From: Amantichitinum ursilacus
GTDB lineage: Bacteria > Pseudomonadota > Gammaproteobacteria > Burkholderiales > Chitinibacteraceae
Assembly: GCF_001294205.1 (NCBI RefSeq)
Contig: NZ_LAQT01000008.1
Span: 186,001 to 250,000, forward strand
Reading direction: 5' to 3'
Length of the DNA: 64,000 nt
Position numbers and translations under genes: made by a program. How positions within the stretch are numbered: the stretch's first letter is position 1; each line of letters starts with the position of its first letter. Of this stretch, positions 7,688-16,859 are shown piece after piece. The notes beneath the pieces are model-generated. The model was given only the letters and a program-made list of their open reading frames with translations. It was not told the DNA's origin and made no database searches.

Positions 7688-9578
7688 ACAGTTTGAACTC
7701 AAGGCCCTGATCATGGGCGTCGACAAGCTGTCGCCGAAGCTGCGTGAAATTCAGGGCAACCTGAAGGCGTGGCGCGGCAAGGTCGACAACATCGCCAAAG
7801 GCGCACTGCCGATGGCGGCGGGCCTTGGTGCCGGTATCGGCATTACCGCCAAGGCGTTTGCCGACGCGGAGAATGCCGCGACCGGCCTCAAGGTGGCCAT
7901 GATGGGCGCGGGTGGCAACGTTGCGCCCGAGTTCGAAAAGATCACCGAGATGGCGACCCGGCTGGGCGACAAGCTGCCGGGCACGACGGCGGACTTCCAG
8001 AACATGATGGCCGAGCTGGTCAAGCAGGGGATCAGCGCCAAGTCGATCCTGGGCGGCACCGGCGAAGCGGCGGCGTATCTCGCTGTTCAGCTGGGCAAGT
8101 CGCCGAAGGACGCGGCGGAGTTTGCAGCCAAGCTGCAGGACGCCACCAAAACGACCGAAGGCGACATGCTCGGTTTGATGGACGTGATCCAGAAGACCAG
8201 CAACCTCGGTGTCGACGACGGCAACATGCTGCAGGGCTTTGCCAAGCTGTCCTCGGTCATGGACATGACCCGCCAGAAAGGTCTGGCTGGCGCAAAAGCG
8301 CTGGCGCCCTTGCTGACCATGTTCGACCAGTCCGGACTGGTGGGCGAATCTGCCGGCAACGCGTTTCGCAAGGTGGTCGAGGCCGGGTTCGACAAGACCA
8401 AAATCAACAAGGTCAACAAGCTGCTGGGCAAGCGCAACGTGAAGCTGGACTTCACCAACGGCAAAGGCGAATGGGGCGGCATGGAAAACATGTTTGCCCA
8501 GTTCGCCAAGCTGCGTGGCCTGACCACACTGGGCCGCAAGAAGGTGATGACCGAGCTGTTCGGCGAGGATGCCGAGACCCAGCAGGCGCTGTCCATCCTG
8601 ATGGAAAAGGGCCTGTCCGGGTACAAGGAGATCATCGGCAAGATGGATGCCCAGGCAAGCCTTAACGAGCGCGTCAATGCGCAGCTGGGTACGCTGAGCA
8701 ACGTCTGGGAGGCGGCCACCGGCACGTTTACCAACGCGCTGGCGGCGATTGGCCAGGCTTATGCGCCTGAGCTTAAATCGCTGGCCAACGCCTTTGGCGA
8801 CCTGTCCGGCAAGATCAGTGACTTTGCCAAAGCGCACCCGGACGTGATCCGCGGCGCGGTGGCGGCGGCGGGCGCATTGACGGCGTTCAAGCTGGCCGCG
8901 TATGGCGTTTCGGTCGGTATCAGGCTGGCGTCCATGGCCATGGCGGCGACGCCCATAGGCCTGATCGCAACCGGCATTGCGCTGGCAGCCGGGTTGATCA
9001 TCGCCAACTGGGACAAGGTCGGACCGTTCTTTACCCGGCTCTGGGGCTGGATCAAGGCGGGCGCTGCCTTTGCCTGGGACATCATCCAGAAATTTGCGGG
9101 CTTCTCGCCCATCGGCATGATCCTGCAGAACTGGCAGCCGATTCTGGCGTTTTTCAAGAACCTCTGGGGGCAGATCAAGGGCTACCTTCAACCGGTCATG
9201 GATGCCGCGAACTGGGTCGGCGAAAAGATCCAGGGCTTTGGCGCGCTCAGCCCTGCTGAACAACTGAAGCTCTATCCGCCGCCGAATGCCCAGCCGTCAG
9301 GCGCGCCGACGCCCGGCGCATCGAGCCTGTTCCCGCGGCTAGCGCCCCAGAAGCCGGGTATGCAGCCTGAGGCGAATCCTGCGCCCATGAACGGCTGGCC
9401 CGCTGCGGCTGGGACGTCGCCCTTGCTGGGCAACCGTAACAATGTCAGCGGGGCAGTCACCGTGCGCTTTGAAAACACGCCGCCAGGCACGCGCGTGGAT
9501 ACGCAGCAGTCCAGCGGCAGTCCGCTACAGATCAATCCCGATGTCGGCTACCGGTCGGCGATCTGGGGAGGAAATTAA
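7680..9578 (+). CDS. Tail tape measure protein (TP901-type core)
   Basis: 632 residues. Its length sets tail length; it fills the tube and is ejected with DNA. The N-terminus is a helical region followed by the phage tail tape measure core (around ATRLGDKLPGTTADFQNMMA and MTELFGEDAETQQALSILME). Hydrophobic Ala/Gly-rich segments at roughly residues 395-445 may insert into the host membrane. The C-terminal ~90 residues are Pro/Gly-rich. At roughly 3 bases per 1.5 angstrom of tail the predicted tail is short, near 90 nm (inference). Confidence 0.93.
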   Translation: MAKQFELKALIMGVDKLSPKLREIQGNLKAWRGKVDNIAKGALPMAAGLGAGIGITAKAFADAENAATGLKVAMMGAGGNVAPEFEKITEMATRLGDKLPGTTADFQNMMAELVKQGISAKSILGGTGEAAAYLAVQLGKSPKDAAEFAAKLQDATKTTEGDMLGLMDVIQKTSNLGVDDGNMLQGFAKLSSVMDMTRQKGLAGAKALAPLLTMFDQSGLVGESAGNAFRKVVEAGFDKTKINKVNKLLGKRNVKLDFTNGKGEWGGMENMFAQFAKLRGLTTLGRKKVMTELFGEDAETQQALSILMEKGLSGYKEIIGKMDAQASLNERVNAQLGTLSNVWEAATGTFTNALAAIGQAYAPELKSLANAFGDLSGKISDFAKAHPDVIRGAVAAAGALTAFKLAAYGVSVGIRLASMAMAATPIGLIATGIALAAGLIIANWDKVGPFFTRLWGWIKAGAAFAWDIIQKFAGFSPIGMILQNWQPILAFFKNLWGQIKGYLQPVMDAANWVGEKIQGFGALSPAEQLKLYPPPNAQPSGAPTPGASSLFPRLAPQKPGMQPEANPAPMNGWPAAAGTSPLLGNRNNVSGAVTVRFENTPPGTRVDTQQSSGSPLQINPDVGYRSAIWGGN

Positions 9579-9580
9579 TA

Positions 9581-10864
9581 ATGGGCTACCGCGACAACAT
9601 GCAGCCCGCGTCGTTTCGCGGCGTACCGTTCAAAGTCACGGATTCGGAGATGGTGGGCGGCCGCCGCCTGCAGGTGAACGAGTACCCGCAGCGCGACAAG
9701 CCGTATACCGAAGACATCGGCCGCAAGGCGCGTGAATTCACGCTGGAGGCCTTTGTCGTCGGTGACGATTACATGGCGCAGCGTGATCGCCTGCTGGCGG
9801 CGCTGGAAACGCCGGGCGCGGGCGAACTGGTGCATCCGTGGCTCGGCCGCATGCAGGTGTGTGCTGGCGAATTTCGTTACCGGGAGTCGGCTGAAGACGG
9901 CGGCATGTGCCGCTTCAGTATCCCGCTGACCGAGTCGGGCGACCTGACGTTTCCGTCGGCGCAAAGCAATGTGGCCACCACGGCGCTGGCCAAAGCCGAT
10001 GCCATGCAGTCACTCGCTGAAAACCGGTTCGCCGAGGTGATCAGTACGGCCGGGCCGGATGCAATCGGCACTTCGCTGCTGACCGACCTGCAGGCCACCT
10101 GGAAAACATGGGGCGACGCCGTCGGCCTGGTGACCGGTGTGCTGGATAGTGACCTGATGGATGCCATCCACGATCCGAAGCTGTTCGCCCAGAAGCTGTT
10201 CAATCTGGCGACGGCGAACATCCCCATCCTCGGCAGCGCGCGGGCGCTGTACGGCAAGGTCACCGGCTTGCTGCGTGCCGCTGCGATGCTCGATCGCGGG
10301 CGTGGCTGGTCCGCCAGTACGGTGGGCATGCCGCTGACGCCAGTACAGATCGCGCGCAATGAGGGGGCGACGGATGCGTTGTTCCGCGGCCTCAGCGTGG
10401 TCACTGCGAGCCGCATCGCGGTGCAGGCACCTGCCGGCGTTTACGACGACACCGACGCCATGCGCTCGCAGCTGATGAGCGCGCTGGATCGCGAGCAGGT
10501 GCTGATGTCGCAGGCCGATGCGGCGGCTTCGGTAGATCAGAGCGCCGTAAGCACCCGCTCGAGCGATGCGACTGTGGATGCGGACGGTAACGCCCTGAGT
10601 GATGCCGAGCTGGCGGCGCTGATGCCGGATGCCGCGTACACGGTGGCGCGCGGCCTGCAACAGGCGGTCAGCGTGTGCCTGCGGCAGCAGATGGCGAACG
10701 AAGCCCGGCTGGTCACCATAACGCCGGTCGACGTACTGCCCGCGCTGGTGCTGGCGTATCAGCTCTATGAAGACCCGCTGCGTGGCGATGAGATTGTGGA
10801 GCGTAACCAGGTGCCCCATCCGGGCTTTGTGCCGGTGGAACCGTTAAAGGTGGTCAGCCAGTGA
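9581..10864 (+). CDS. DNA circularisation / tail protein N (Mu gpN-like)
   Basis: 427 residues starting MGYRDNMQPASFRGVPF, the signature of the DNA_circ_N domain (residues ~5-95), which includes YPQRDKPYTEDIGRKAR. In Mu the gpN protein is a baseplate hub component; the circularisation name is historical. The gene is placed between tape measure and the gpP-like gene exactly as in Mu. The stop overlaps the next start as GTGA. Confidence 0.9.
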   Translation: MGYRDNMQPASFRGVPFKVTDSEMVGGRRLQVNEYPQRDKPYTEDIGRKAREFTLEAFVVGDDYMAQRDRLLAALETPGAGELVHPWLGRMQVCAGEFRYRESAEDGGMCRFSIPLTESGDLTFPSAQSNVATTALAKADAMQSLAENRFAEVISTAGPDAIGTSLLTDLQATWKTWGDAVGLVTGVLDSDLMDAIHDPKLFAQKLFNLATANIPILGSARALYGKVTGLLRAAAMLDRGRGWSASTVGMPLTPVQIARNEGATDALFRGLSVVTASRIAVQAPAGVYDDTDAMRSQLMSALDREQVLMSQADAAASVDQSAVSTRSSDATVDADGNALSDAELAALMPDAAYTVARGLQQAVSVCLRQQMANEARLVTITPVDVLPALVLAYQLYEDPLRGDEIVERNQVPHPGFVPVEPLKVVSQ

Positions 10865-11970
10865 CGACGAACAACGATGATGTGCGACTGCTGGTCAACG
10901 GCAAGGAATTCAGGGGCTGGAAGGAAGTCGGTATCAGTGCTGGCATCGAGCGCGCCGCGCGCGACTTTACGCTGGCCATCACCGATCGCTGGCCCGCCAC
11001 CGGCGCAGCGCCGGTGCGCGAGGTCAAGCCGGGTGACGTGTGCGAGGTCTATATCGGCACGGACAAGGTGCTGACCGGGTACGTCGACGGCACGCCGGTT
11101 TCCTATGATGCGCGCAGCGTGTCGGTCAGCGTTCGCGGGCGCAGCAAGACGGCCGATCTGGTGGATTGTTGTTCGCCCAAAAGCGGGCAGTGGCGCGCGC
11201 AGACGGTCCAGTCGATTGCGACCGCCCTGGCGAAGCCGTATGGCGTCGCGGTCAAGTCGCAGGTGCCCGCAGGTACTGCCGTATCGGACTTCCAGATCCA
11301 GCAAGGCGAAACGATTTTTGAGGCGCTGGACCGGTTGCTGAAGCCCAGGCAGATCTGGGCCACCGACGATGCCGACGGCAACCTGGTGTTCCTGAAGATC
11401 GGGGCGGGCGGCTGGGCCGGGGCGGACCTGGTGCTGGGTGACAACATCCTCGCCGCGAATGCCGAGCTGGATAACAAGGACCGCTTTTCGAAATACATCT
11501 GCAACGGGCAGCGCGCGGGCGACGATCTGGACTATGGCACGGTGGTCAACGAGATCGTGGCCACGCAGACGGACGCCACGGTGCATCGCAACCGCGTGCT
11601 GGTGCTCAGTCACATCGGGCACGCCACGCAGGCGCTGTGCCAGGCGCGCGTCGAGTTCGAGGCGGTCTACCGCTTTGCCCGCAGCGTGGCGACCACGTAC
11701 ACCGTGCAGGGCTGGCGCACCGCCAGCGGCGCGCTGTGGATGCCCAACCAGACCGTGCGGGTGGTGGATCGGGTGATGGGCTTTGACGATGAGCTGTTGA
11801 TTGTCGAAGTCGAATACCGGCTGACCAATGAGGGCCAGCGCGCTGTCCTGAAAGTCGCGCCGCGGGCCGGTTACGTCGACCGCGATCCGGTGGTGCACAA
11901 GCGCAAGGGCAAGGATTCAACGCAGGATACCGATGACGCCGAGATCTGGGCCACGCCCAGCGGCAAGTGA
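10861..11970 (+). CDS. Baseplate hub protein (Mu gpP-like, late control D-type)
   Basis: 369 residues. The N-terminal part (LLVNGKEFRGWKEVGISAGI) and the middle region with FQIQQGETIFEALDRLLKP match gpP/gp44-type hub proteins, which form a trimer at the end of the tube. It starts with GTG, overlapping the gpN-like stop by four bases. The C-terminal end is Lys/Asp-rich. Confidence 0.9.
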   Translation: MTTNNDDVRLLVNGKEFRGWKEVGISAGIERAARDFTLAITDRWPATGAAPVREVKPGDVCEVYIGTDKVLTGYVDGTPVSYDARSVSVSVRGRSKTADLVDCCSPKSGQWRAQTVQSIATALAKPYGVAVKSQVPAGTAVSDFQIQQGETIFEALDRLLKPRQIWATDDADGNLVFLKIGAGGWAGADLVLGDNILAANAELDNKDRFSKYICNGQRAGDDLDYGTVVNEIVATQTDATVHRNRVLVLSHIGHATQALCQARVEFEAVYRFARSVATTYTVQGWRTASGALWMPNQTVRVVDRVMGFDDELLIVEVEYRLTNEGQRAVLKVAPRAGYVDRDPVVHKRKGKDSTQDTDDAEIWATPSGK

Positions 11971-11977
11971 GGCGCTA

Positions 11978-12583
11978 ATGGAAAGACTGGTACAGCGAAT
12001 GGTGGGACCACTGGCACGCCGCATTGGCAATCTGGTGGCGCGCGGCGGTGTGCTGCTGGTGACCTCCGGCAGCAAGATGCAAAGCCTGCAGGTTTCGCTG
12101 CTGGCGGACGAACCCAAAGACAACATCGAGCATTTTGAGCCGTACGGCTATACCGCCTGTCCGCAACAGGGTGCGGAAGCGCTGGCGCTTTTCATGCAGG
12201 GCGAGCGCAGCCACGGCGTGGTGATCGCCGTGGCCGACCGCCGCTATCGCATGAAGGGGCTGAAGGCGGGGGAGGTGGCGCTGTACGACGACCAGGGGCA
12301 ATCGGTTTACCTGACGCGCGCGGGCATTGTCATTAATGGCGCGGGCAAGCCGCTGACCGTGAACAACACGCCCACGGTGACCGTTAACGCGAGCGCCACC
12401 ATCGAGCTTAAAACGCCGCTGCTGCACGTCGGCGGCATGATCAAGGCCGATGGCGACATCATCGACAACGCGGGCGCAGGCGGCAAATCCATGGCCAGCA
12501 CGCGGCAGGTCTACAACGCGCACACGCATAACGAAAACAACAACGCGGGCGGACCCACCAGTACGCCGAATCAGGGGATGTAA
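11978..12583 (+). CDS. Baseplate spike protein (Mu gp45 / gpV-like)
   Basis: 201 residues. An N-terminal OB-fold-like region is followed by repetitive beta-strand sequence (TVTVNASATIELKTPLLHVG) and a C-terminus with HTHNENNN, the His/Asn metal-binding tip typical of Mu/P2 membrane-piercing spikes (HxH motif that binds iron in P2 gpV). I chose ATG 11978, seven bases after the previous stop. The stop overlaps the next start (TAATG). Confidence 0.92.
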   Translation: MERLVQRMVGPLARRIGNLVARGGVLLVTSGSKMQSLQVSLLADEPKDNIEHFEPYGYTACPQQGAEALALFMQGERSHGVVIAVADRRYRMKGLKAGEVALYDDQGQSVYLTRAGIVINGAGKPLTVNNTPTVTVNASATIELKTPLLHVGGMIKADGDIIDNAGAGGKSMASTRQVYNAHTHNENNNAGGPTSTPNQGM

Positions 12584-13008
12584 TGAAGCTGTTTGCCACG
12601 CTCGATGGCCAGTCCATCGACCCTTCAGACCCCCAGATCGCCCGGCTCAACCGGGCGATTCTCATTTCACTGTTCACCTGGCGACGCGCCAATGCATCGG
12701 ACAACGTGGTGCTGCCAGACCGGCAGGGCTGGTGGGGCGACGCATTTGCCGATCAGGTGGGCGACCGCATCGGCAGCCGCCTGTGGTTGCTGCAGCGGGA
12801 AAAACTCACGGCGGAGACGCTGCGGCGTGCGCAGGACTACGCCACCGAGGCGCTGGCCTGGCTCATCGATGACGGGCTGGCCAGCCGGGTGGATGTCACG
12901 GCCGAGCGCATCAGTAGCGGGCTTGCGCTGGGCGTGGTGGTTTACCGCACTGAGGGCGGCCGCATGACGCTGGACCTTAACGAATTCTGGGATGAACTCA
13001 ATGTATGA
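12583..13008 (+). CDS. Baseplate wedge protein, Mu gp46 family
   Basis: 141 residues of the phage GP46 family. Features are WGDAFADQVGDRIGSRLWLL at about residues 46-65, an EALAWLIDDGLASRVDV segment and a beta-rich end with the MTLDLNEFWDEL stretch. These are gp25-like wedge subunits. The gene overlaps both neighbours, in line with a tightly coupled baseplate operon. Confidence 0.9.
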   Translation: MKLFATLDGQSIDPSDPQIARLNRAILISLFTWRRANASDNVVLPDRQGWWGDAFADQVGDRIGSRLWLLQREKLTAETLRRAQDYATEALAWLIDDGLASRVDVTAERISSGLALGVVVYRTEGGRMTLDLNEFWDELNV

Positions 13009-14047
13009 CCGTCCACAACTGAGCACGCTGGTGCAGCGTACCGCCGCCGACATGGTGGCGCGCATGAGCCTGGACGAACTGCGCCGTTCCGACGCACTGG
13101 TAATCGCCCGCGTGCAGGCAGGCATCGAGCATGGCCTGTATGGCTTTGTCGAATACGTCATGAAGCAGATTTTTCCGTCGTCGGCCGATGAAGAGAACCT
13201 TGTACGGCATGGCCAGCTTCGCGGTGTGCCGCGTCTGGCGGCAACGTATGCCACCGGCTCGGTTGCGGTGTCTGGTGTCGCGCAGCGCACGCTACCCGCC
13301 ACCACCGTCCTGCAGCGCGGCGATGGCGTGCAATACAGCGTCACTGCTGATTGCACGCTGGACGCCAACGGCAATGGCGTGGCCGCAGTAACTGCCATGG
13401 CCACGGGCGTGGCCGGTGATGCCGACGTGAACACACCGCTCATTGTGGTTAGCCCCGTCGCCGGCATTCAGTCCACCACCGTGGTGACGGCGGCTGGCGT
13501 CACTGGCGGTACCGATATCGAGTCGCTGGATGCCTGGGCCGCCCGTATCGAGGCGCGCTGGCGGCAGGCACCCCATGGCGGTGCGGTTTTCGATTATGTC
13601 ACCTGGGCCAAAGAGGTCGCCGGAGTTACCCGCGCCTGGGAAATTCCGGCGCTGTTCGGCCTGGGTACGATCGGGCTGCTGTTCGTGCGCGATGGTGACG
13701 CGTCGCTGATTCCGGGCGCGACACAGGTCGCTGCAGTGCAAAGCTATATCGACGGGAAGCGGCCGGTCACCGCGCAGCTGACGGTCATGGCACCGACGCC
13801 GAAGCCGGTCGCCTTTGTGGTGTCGGTGACGCCGGGTACCGCTGCGGTCAAGGCGGCTGTAGAGCAGGCCTTGCGCGACCTGTGCGCACGCGAGGCGCAG
13901 CCGGGCGGCACCTTGCTGATCAGCCACATCCGCGAAGCGGTCAGCAGTGCCACCGGCGAAACCGACAATACCGTTGTTTCTCCGGTGGCCAACATCACGA
14001 CGAACCTGACCGAGATGGTCACGTTCGGCAGCATCACGTTCCAGTAA
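12992..14047 (+). CDS. Baseplate J family protein (Mu gp47-like)
   Basis: 351 residues of the Baseplate_J family, the large wedge subunit that surrounds the hub. Recognisable segments are the N-terminal helical region, the VTGGTDIESLDAWAARIEAR block at about residue 170 (family 'GGxdxEsdea.raRi') and the C-terminal beta part ending in VTFGSITF. The start ATG 12992 overlaps the gp46-like gene; ATG 13001 is an alternative. Confidence 0.92.
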   Translation: MNSMYDRPQLSTLVQRTAADMVARMSLDELRRSDALVIARVQAGIEHGLYGFVEYVMKQIFPSSADEENLVRHGQLRGVPRLAATYATGSVAVSGVAQRTLPATTVLQRGDGVQYSVTADCTLDANGNGVAAVTAMATGVAGDADVNTPLIVVSPVAGIQSTTVVTAAGVTGGTDIESLDAWAARIEARWRQAPHGGAVFDYVTWAKEVAGVTRAWEIPALFGLGTIGLLFVRDGDASLIPGATQVAAVQSYIDGKRPVTAQLTVMAPTPKPVAFVVSVTPGTAAVKAAVEQALRDLCAREAQPGGTLLISHIREAVSSATGETDNTVVSPVANITTNLTEMVTFGSITFQ

Positions 14048-14055
14048 GGGCATCC

Positions 14056-14646
14056 ATGGATTCGACCAACTATCTGCACCAGGCGATGGCGCTGCTGCCG
14101 CCCGGCCCGGCGTGGCCAGCTGAAACCACTGGCCCGCTGGCGCGCCAGCTGGCCGCGCTGGCGGATTCGTTCGCTCGGGTCGACGCTGCAGCGCGCAGCG
14201 TGATTGATGAAAGCACGCCAGCGAATGCCTATGCATTGCTCGAAGACTGGGAGGACGCGCTGGGGCTACCCGATGAATGTTCCGTGCAGGGGTCGCAAAC
14301 GCTGTCCGAGCGCCGCCAGGCAGCGAGTGCCAAATACATCGCGACCGGTGGCCAGCGTGCCGACTATTACATCGGCATCGCGCAGGCTTATGGCTACCCC
14401 AATGCGACGGTGACCGAATACAGCGCACGCAGCTATGGCCGCGCGCGCATGGGCCGGCGCTACGGCGGCTGGGAATGGAACTACGCCTGGCAGCTCAACC
14501 TGCCGGCGCAACAGGTGCTGCCGCGCATGGGCGGCGCGCCTTTTGGCGAGCCCTACAAGGTCTGGGGCAATGCTGCCCTGGAATGCACGATCAACAAACT
14601 CAAACCCGCCCACACGCGGGTTTTTTTCGTTTACGGAGGCGCTTGA
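14056..14646 (+). CDS. Mu gp48-like tail protein (DUF2313/YmfQ)
   Basis: 196 residues. The start MDSTNYLHQAMALLPPGPAW and the EDWEDALGLPDECSV block are the signature of DUF2313 (YmfQ, Mu gp48), which links the wedge to the tail fibres. A complete terminator-like hairpin lies inside the last 15 codons (14602-14627), so the C-terminus is partly dictated by that structure (KPAHTRVFFVYGG). The fibre gene starts directly after the stop. Confidence 0.88.
   Translation: MDSTNYLHQAMALLPPGPAWPAETTGPLARQLAALADSFARVDAAARSVIDESTPANAYALLEDWEDALGLPDECSVQGSQTLSERRQAASAKYIATGGQRADYYIGIAQAYGYPNATVTEYSARSYGRARMGRRYGGWEWNYAWQLNLPAQQVLPRMGGAPFGEPYKVWGNAALECTINKLKPAHTRVFFVYGGA
14602..14627 (+). terminator. Terminator-like hairpin inside the end of the gp48-like gene
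   Basis: An 8-bp perfect stem AAACCCGC/GCGGGTTT with a 6-base loop is followed by a run of seven T, all within coding sequence. It stands 20 bases before the tail fibre start and could attenuate transcription into the fibre genes. Confidence 0.6.
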
Positions 14647-15474
14647 TTGGATTACCCCAAATCTGTACCGAACGTGAATTTGCTGAACGGCAAGTTCACT
14701 GACGGCAACCCCCTGACGGGCCAGTTGCCCAGCCTCGATACGTCCAGCTGGGCGAATGCGATCACGGATGAGCAACTGGCCATCATCGTGGCAGCAGGCC
14801 TCGCGCCCGATGAGACGAAGACCAACCAGGTCCTGACCGCTGTCCAGTTGCTGATCCGGAAACAGGTGGGCAACTTCTCCGGCTCGCAGACCGTCAGCGC
14901 CTCTAAAACGTTGACGGCGGCCATGGCGGGCACCACCACCTATGTGTCATCCGCGACCGCTGTCACGCTGACCTTGCCGCCGATCGCGTCCACCTCCTAT
15001 GGCGACTGCTTCCCGCTGATGAACGCCAACGCAGGGCTCGTGACCATCGCGCCCGCTGCCGGTGAGTCGCTCTATTTCATGGGCAACGGCGTCAGCAGCA
15101 ACAAGGCGCTCGGCTCGGGCGATACCGCATATGTGGTCAACATCGGCACTGGCGCGTGGAACGTGATCAGCGGTTCGATCCAGTTGGCGGTCAGTGCGGC
15201 CTTTGCTGCGCTGCGTAGCCCTTCGGGCTATCAGAAGCTGCCGGGCGGCCTGATCCTGCAGTGGGGTTCAGTGGCTGACACTGCAGCCGGCACCAACCGC
15301 GACATGCCGTACAACATCGCGTTTCCGACCGCCTGCGTCTGCCTGGAAATCTCGCCGTGGCAGAACGCGGTCGGTTTGCCGTACACCCATACGTCGCGCG
15401 GCACGACCCCCAACATCCTGCGCACGGTGTCTGCCGGCGCATGGGCCTTCGACTGGTTTGCAATCGGGTATTGA
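14647..15474 (+). CDS. Tail fibre protein
   Basis: 275 residues. The N-terminal ~60 residues (YPKSVPNVNLLNGKFTDG, then SLDTSSWANAITDEQLAII) form the attachment part seen in Mu-like tail fibres. The middle is Thr/Ser/Val-rich beta structure and the C-terminal ~90 residues probably form the host-binding tip. The start is TTG, immediately after the previous stop, with GGAGG seven bases upstream (14635-14639). No ATG fits the family N-terminus. The next gene is a fibre assembly-like protein. Confidence 0.85.
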   Translation: MDYPKSVPNVNLLNGKFTDGNPLTGQLPSLDTSSWANAITDEQLAIIVAAGLAPDETKTNQVLTAVQLLIRKQVGNFSGSQTVSASKTLTAAMAGTTTYVSSATAVTLTLPPIASTSYGDCFPLMNANAGLVTIAPAAGESLYFMGNGVSSNKALGSGDTAYVVNIGTGAWNVISGSIQLAVSAAFAALRSPSGYQKLPGGLILQWGSVADTAAGTNRDMPYNIAFPTACVCLEISPWQNAVGLPYTHTSRGTTPNILRTVSAGAWAFDWFAIGY

Positions 15475-15476
15475 CC

Positions 15477-15893
15477 ATGACCAAATACATTCAGTTTGAC
15501 GCCGCAGGCGTGCTGGCCAACCGCTTTGACGACACCGTCAACGACGATATCCCGGCCGATGCGATCGAGGTGTCTGATGACCTGTTCCAGCAGACGATGC
15601 AGGAAACGGACGGCATCTGGACGCTGCACGCCGACGGCGGCATCACAAAGCAGGCGTTCCCGCCGCCCACTGCGGAGCAGATCCAGTTCAGTAACAAGGT
15701 GATCCGTGACGGGCTGCTTGCAGTCGCGGCGCTGGCCATCGCGCCATTGCAGGACGCGGTCGACCTGGAAATCGATACCCCGGCCGAAGCGGCTTTGCTC
15801 AAGGCGTGGAAGCAATACCGCGTCGCGCTCAATCGGGTCGATCTGACGCAGGCAGTCGTGGCCTGGCCCGCAGCGCCGGGAGGTGCAGCGTAA
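15477..15893 (+). CDS. Tail fibre assembly-like protein
   Basis: 138 residues. The C-terminal part contains LLKAWKQYRVALNRVDLTQA followed by WPAAP, the typical ending of caudoviral tail fibre assembly chaperones (gpU/gp38-type). The N-terminal ~60 residues differ from lambda Tfa. It follows the fibre gene by two bases and its stop overlaps the next start (TAATG). Confidence 0.75.
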   Translation: MTKYIQFDAAGVLANRFDDTVNDDIPADAIEVSDDLFQQTMQETDGIWTLHADGGITKQAFPPPTAEQIQFSNKVIRDGLLAVAALAIAPLQDAVDLEIDTPAEAALLKAWKQYRVALNRVDLTQAVVAWPAAPGGAA

Positions 15894-16399
15894 TGCCGAT
15901 TTTGATCTGGTTATTGCTCCTGCCGCTCGATGTGCTGATGACGTTCGCGGCGTATCTGCTGGCTCCGCTGCTGCCGGCGCTCGCCACGGATGCAGGCTGG
16001 CTGCCTCGCGGCCTGTCGTGGTTCCAGACGCCGGACAACCCGCTCGATGGCGATGCCGATTTCAGTGCAACACACGCGGCCACGCCGCGTTATATGCGCC
16101 GTGTACTGTGGCTCTGGCGCAATCCGGCCTATGGCTTTGCATGGACGGTACTTGCGGCGCGGTTGGTCGATGGTGCGTCGTTCACCTTCGCTGGCGATCC
16201 GGCTGTGCAGGACCGGCCGGTGTTCAAGGCGGGGTGGATGTGGTTGCGCAGCGGCCGGTACTGGCACTGGTATCTGGTCTGGCCCAGTTTTACGGGCAGA
16301 TGCCTGCGCATCAATCTCGGCTGGAAGCTGACCCCGGATGGCCACAACGCGAACGCCATGTTCGTCTGCTCGGCCAATCCATTCATGCGCCGCGGCTGA
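15893..16399 (+). CDS. Phage membrane-associated protein of unknown function (DUF7338-like)
   Basis: 168 residues with a strongly hydrophobic N-terminus (PILIWLLLLPLDVLMTFAAY, one membrane segment, perhaps a second at ~22-32). The rest is Trp/Arg-rich, with FQTPDNPLDGD and a C-terminal GWKLTPDGHNANAMFVCSANP. This pattern is seen in many uncharacterised phage proteins next to lysis genes (DUF7338-like, from memory). Its role is unknown. The stop overlap with the fibre assembly gene suggests co-translation. Confidence 0.7.
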   Translation: MPILIWLLLLPLDVLMTFAAYLLAPLLPALATDAGWLPRGLSWFQTPDNPLDGDADFSATHAATPRYMRRVLWLWRNPAYGFAWTVLAARLVDGASFTFAGDPAVQDRPVFKAGWMWLRSGRYWHWYLVWPSFTGRCLRINLGWKLTPDGHNANAMFVCSANPFMRRG

Positions 16400-16527
16400 A
16401 AAAGAAAAACCGCCGGCAGGTGGGCTCAACCCCTGCCAGCGGCGTCAAGACATCCCCGCCAGGGAAATGTCATTGCTGAGAATAGACGATTTTTCCTGAA
16501 TAACAACCGGCGAGACAGGAGTCACCC

Positions 16528-16818
16528 GTGCCGCACGAAAACAACCGGCCGACACTGGCCGAGGTCATGAACTCGCTGGAGGAGCTGAAAGCAAAAGTCG
16601 ATGAGATCCGCAGCGGCTTTCCGGGTGGAGATCCCGGTGGCCACCGCGAGTATCACGACGCGCTGATCCGGCGCGAGGAAGAAAAGATCAAGCTGATCTC
16701 GGAAGTGCGCCTGCACATCGCCAAGGGGACTGCCTGGGCGTTGCTGGGCGGCAGCCTGATGTTTCTCTGGTTCGCAATGACCCATCTGCCTGAACTGATC
16801 GTGATGGCACGCAAATAG
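16528..16818 (+). CDS. Small phage membrane protein, candidate holin or holin partner
   Basis: 96 residues starting at GTG with AGGAG seven bases upstream. Residues ~8-30 and ~45-65 form amphipathic helices. A single hydrophobic segment at about residues 68-90 (GTAWALLGGSLMFLWFAMTH) ends near the C-terminus. One membrane span with a cytoplasmic N-terminal coiled coil, directly before the lysis cassette, fits a holin-like or pinholin role, but no family is recognised. Confidence 0.6.
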   Translation: MPHENNRPTLAEVMNSLEELKAKVDEIRSGFPGGDPGGHREYHDALIRREEEKIKLISEVRLHIAKGTAWALLGGSLMFLWFAMTHLPELIVMARK

Positions 16819-16842
16819 ACCCGGCTCCGGCCGGGTTTTTTT
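16819..16842 (+). terminator. Terminator after the small membrane protein
   Basis: A 7-bp stem ACCCGGC/GCCGGGT with a 4-base loop is followed by seven T. It separates the small membrane protein from the next small membrane protein of the lysis cassette. Confidence 0.75.
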
Positions 16843-16859
16843 ATATCTAGAGGATTCCC

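Noticed and set aside
5187-9263. Long reverse-strand reading frames of 655 and 701 codons over the sheath and tape measure genes
   Set aside because: They are antisense shadows of clear phage structural genes in GC-rich DNA and show no family pattern.
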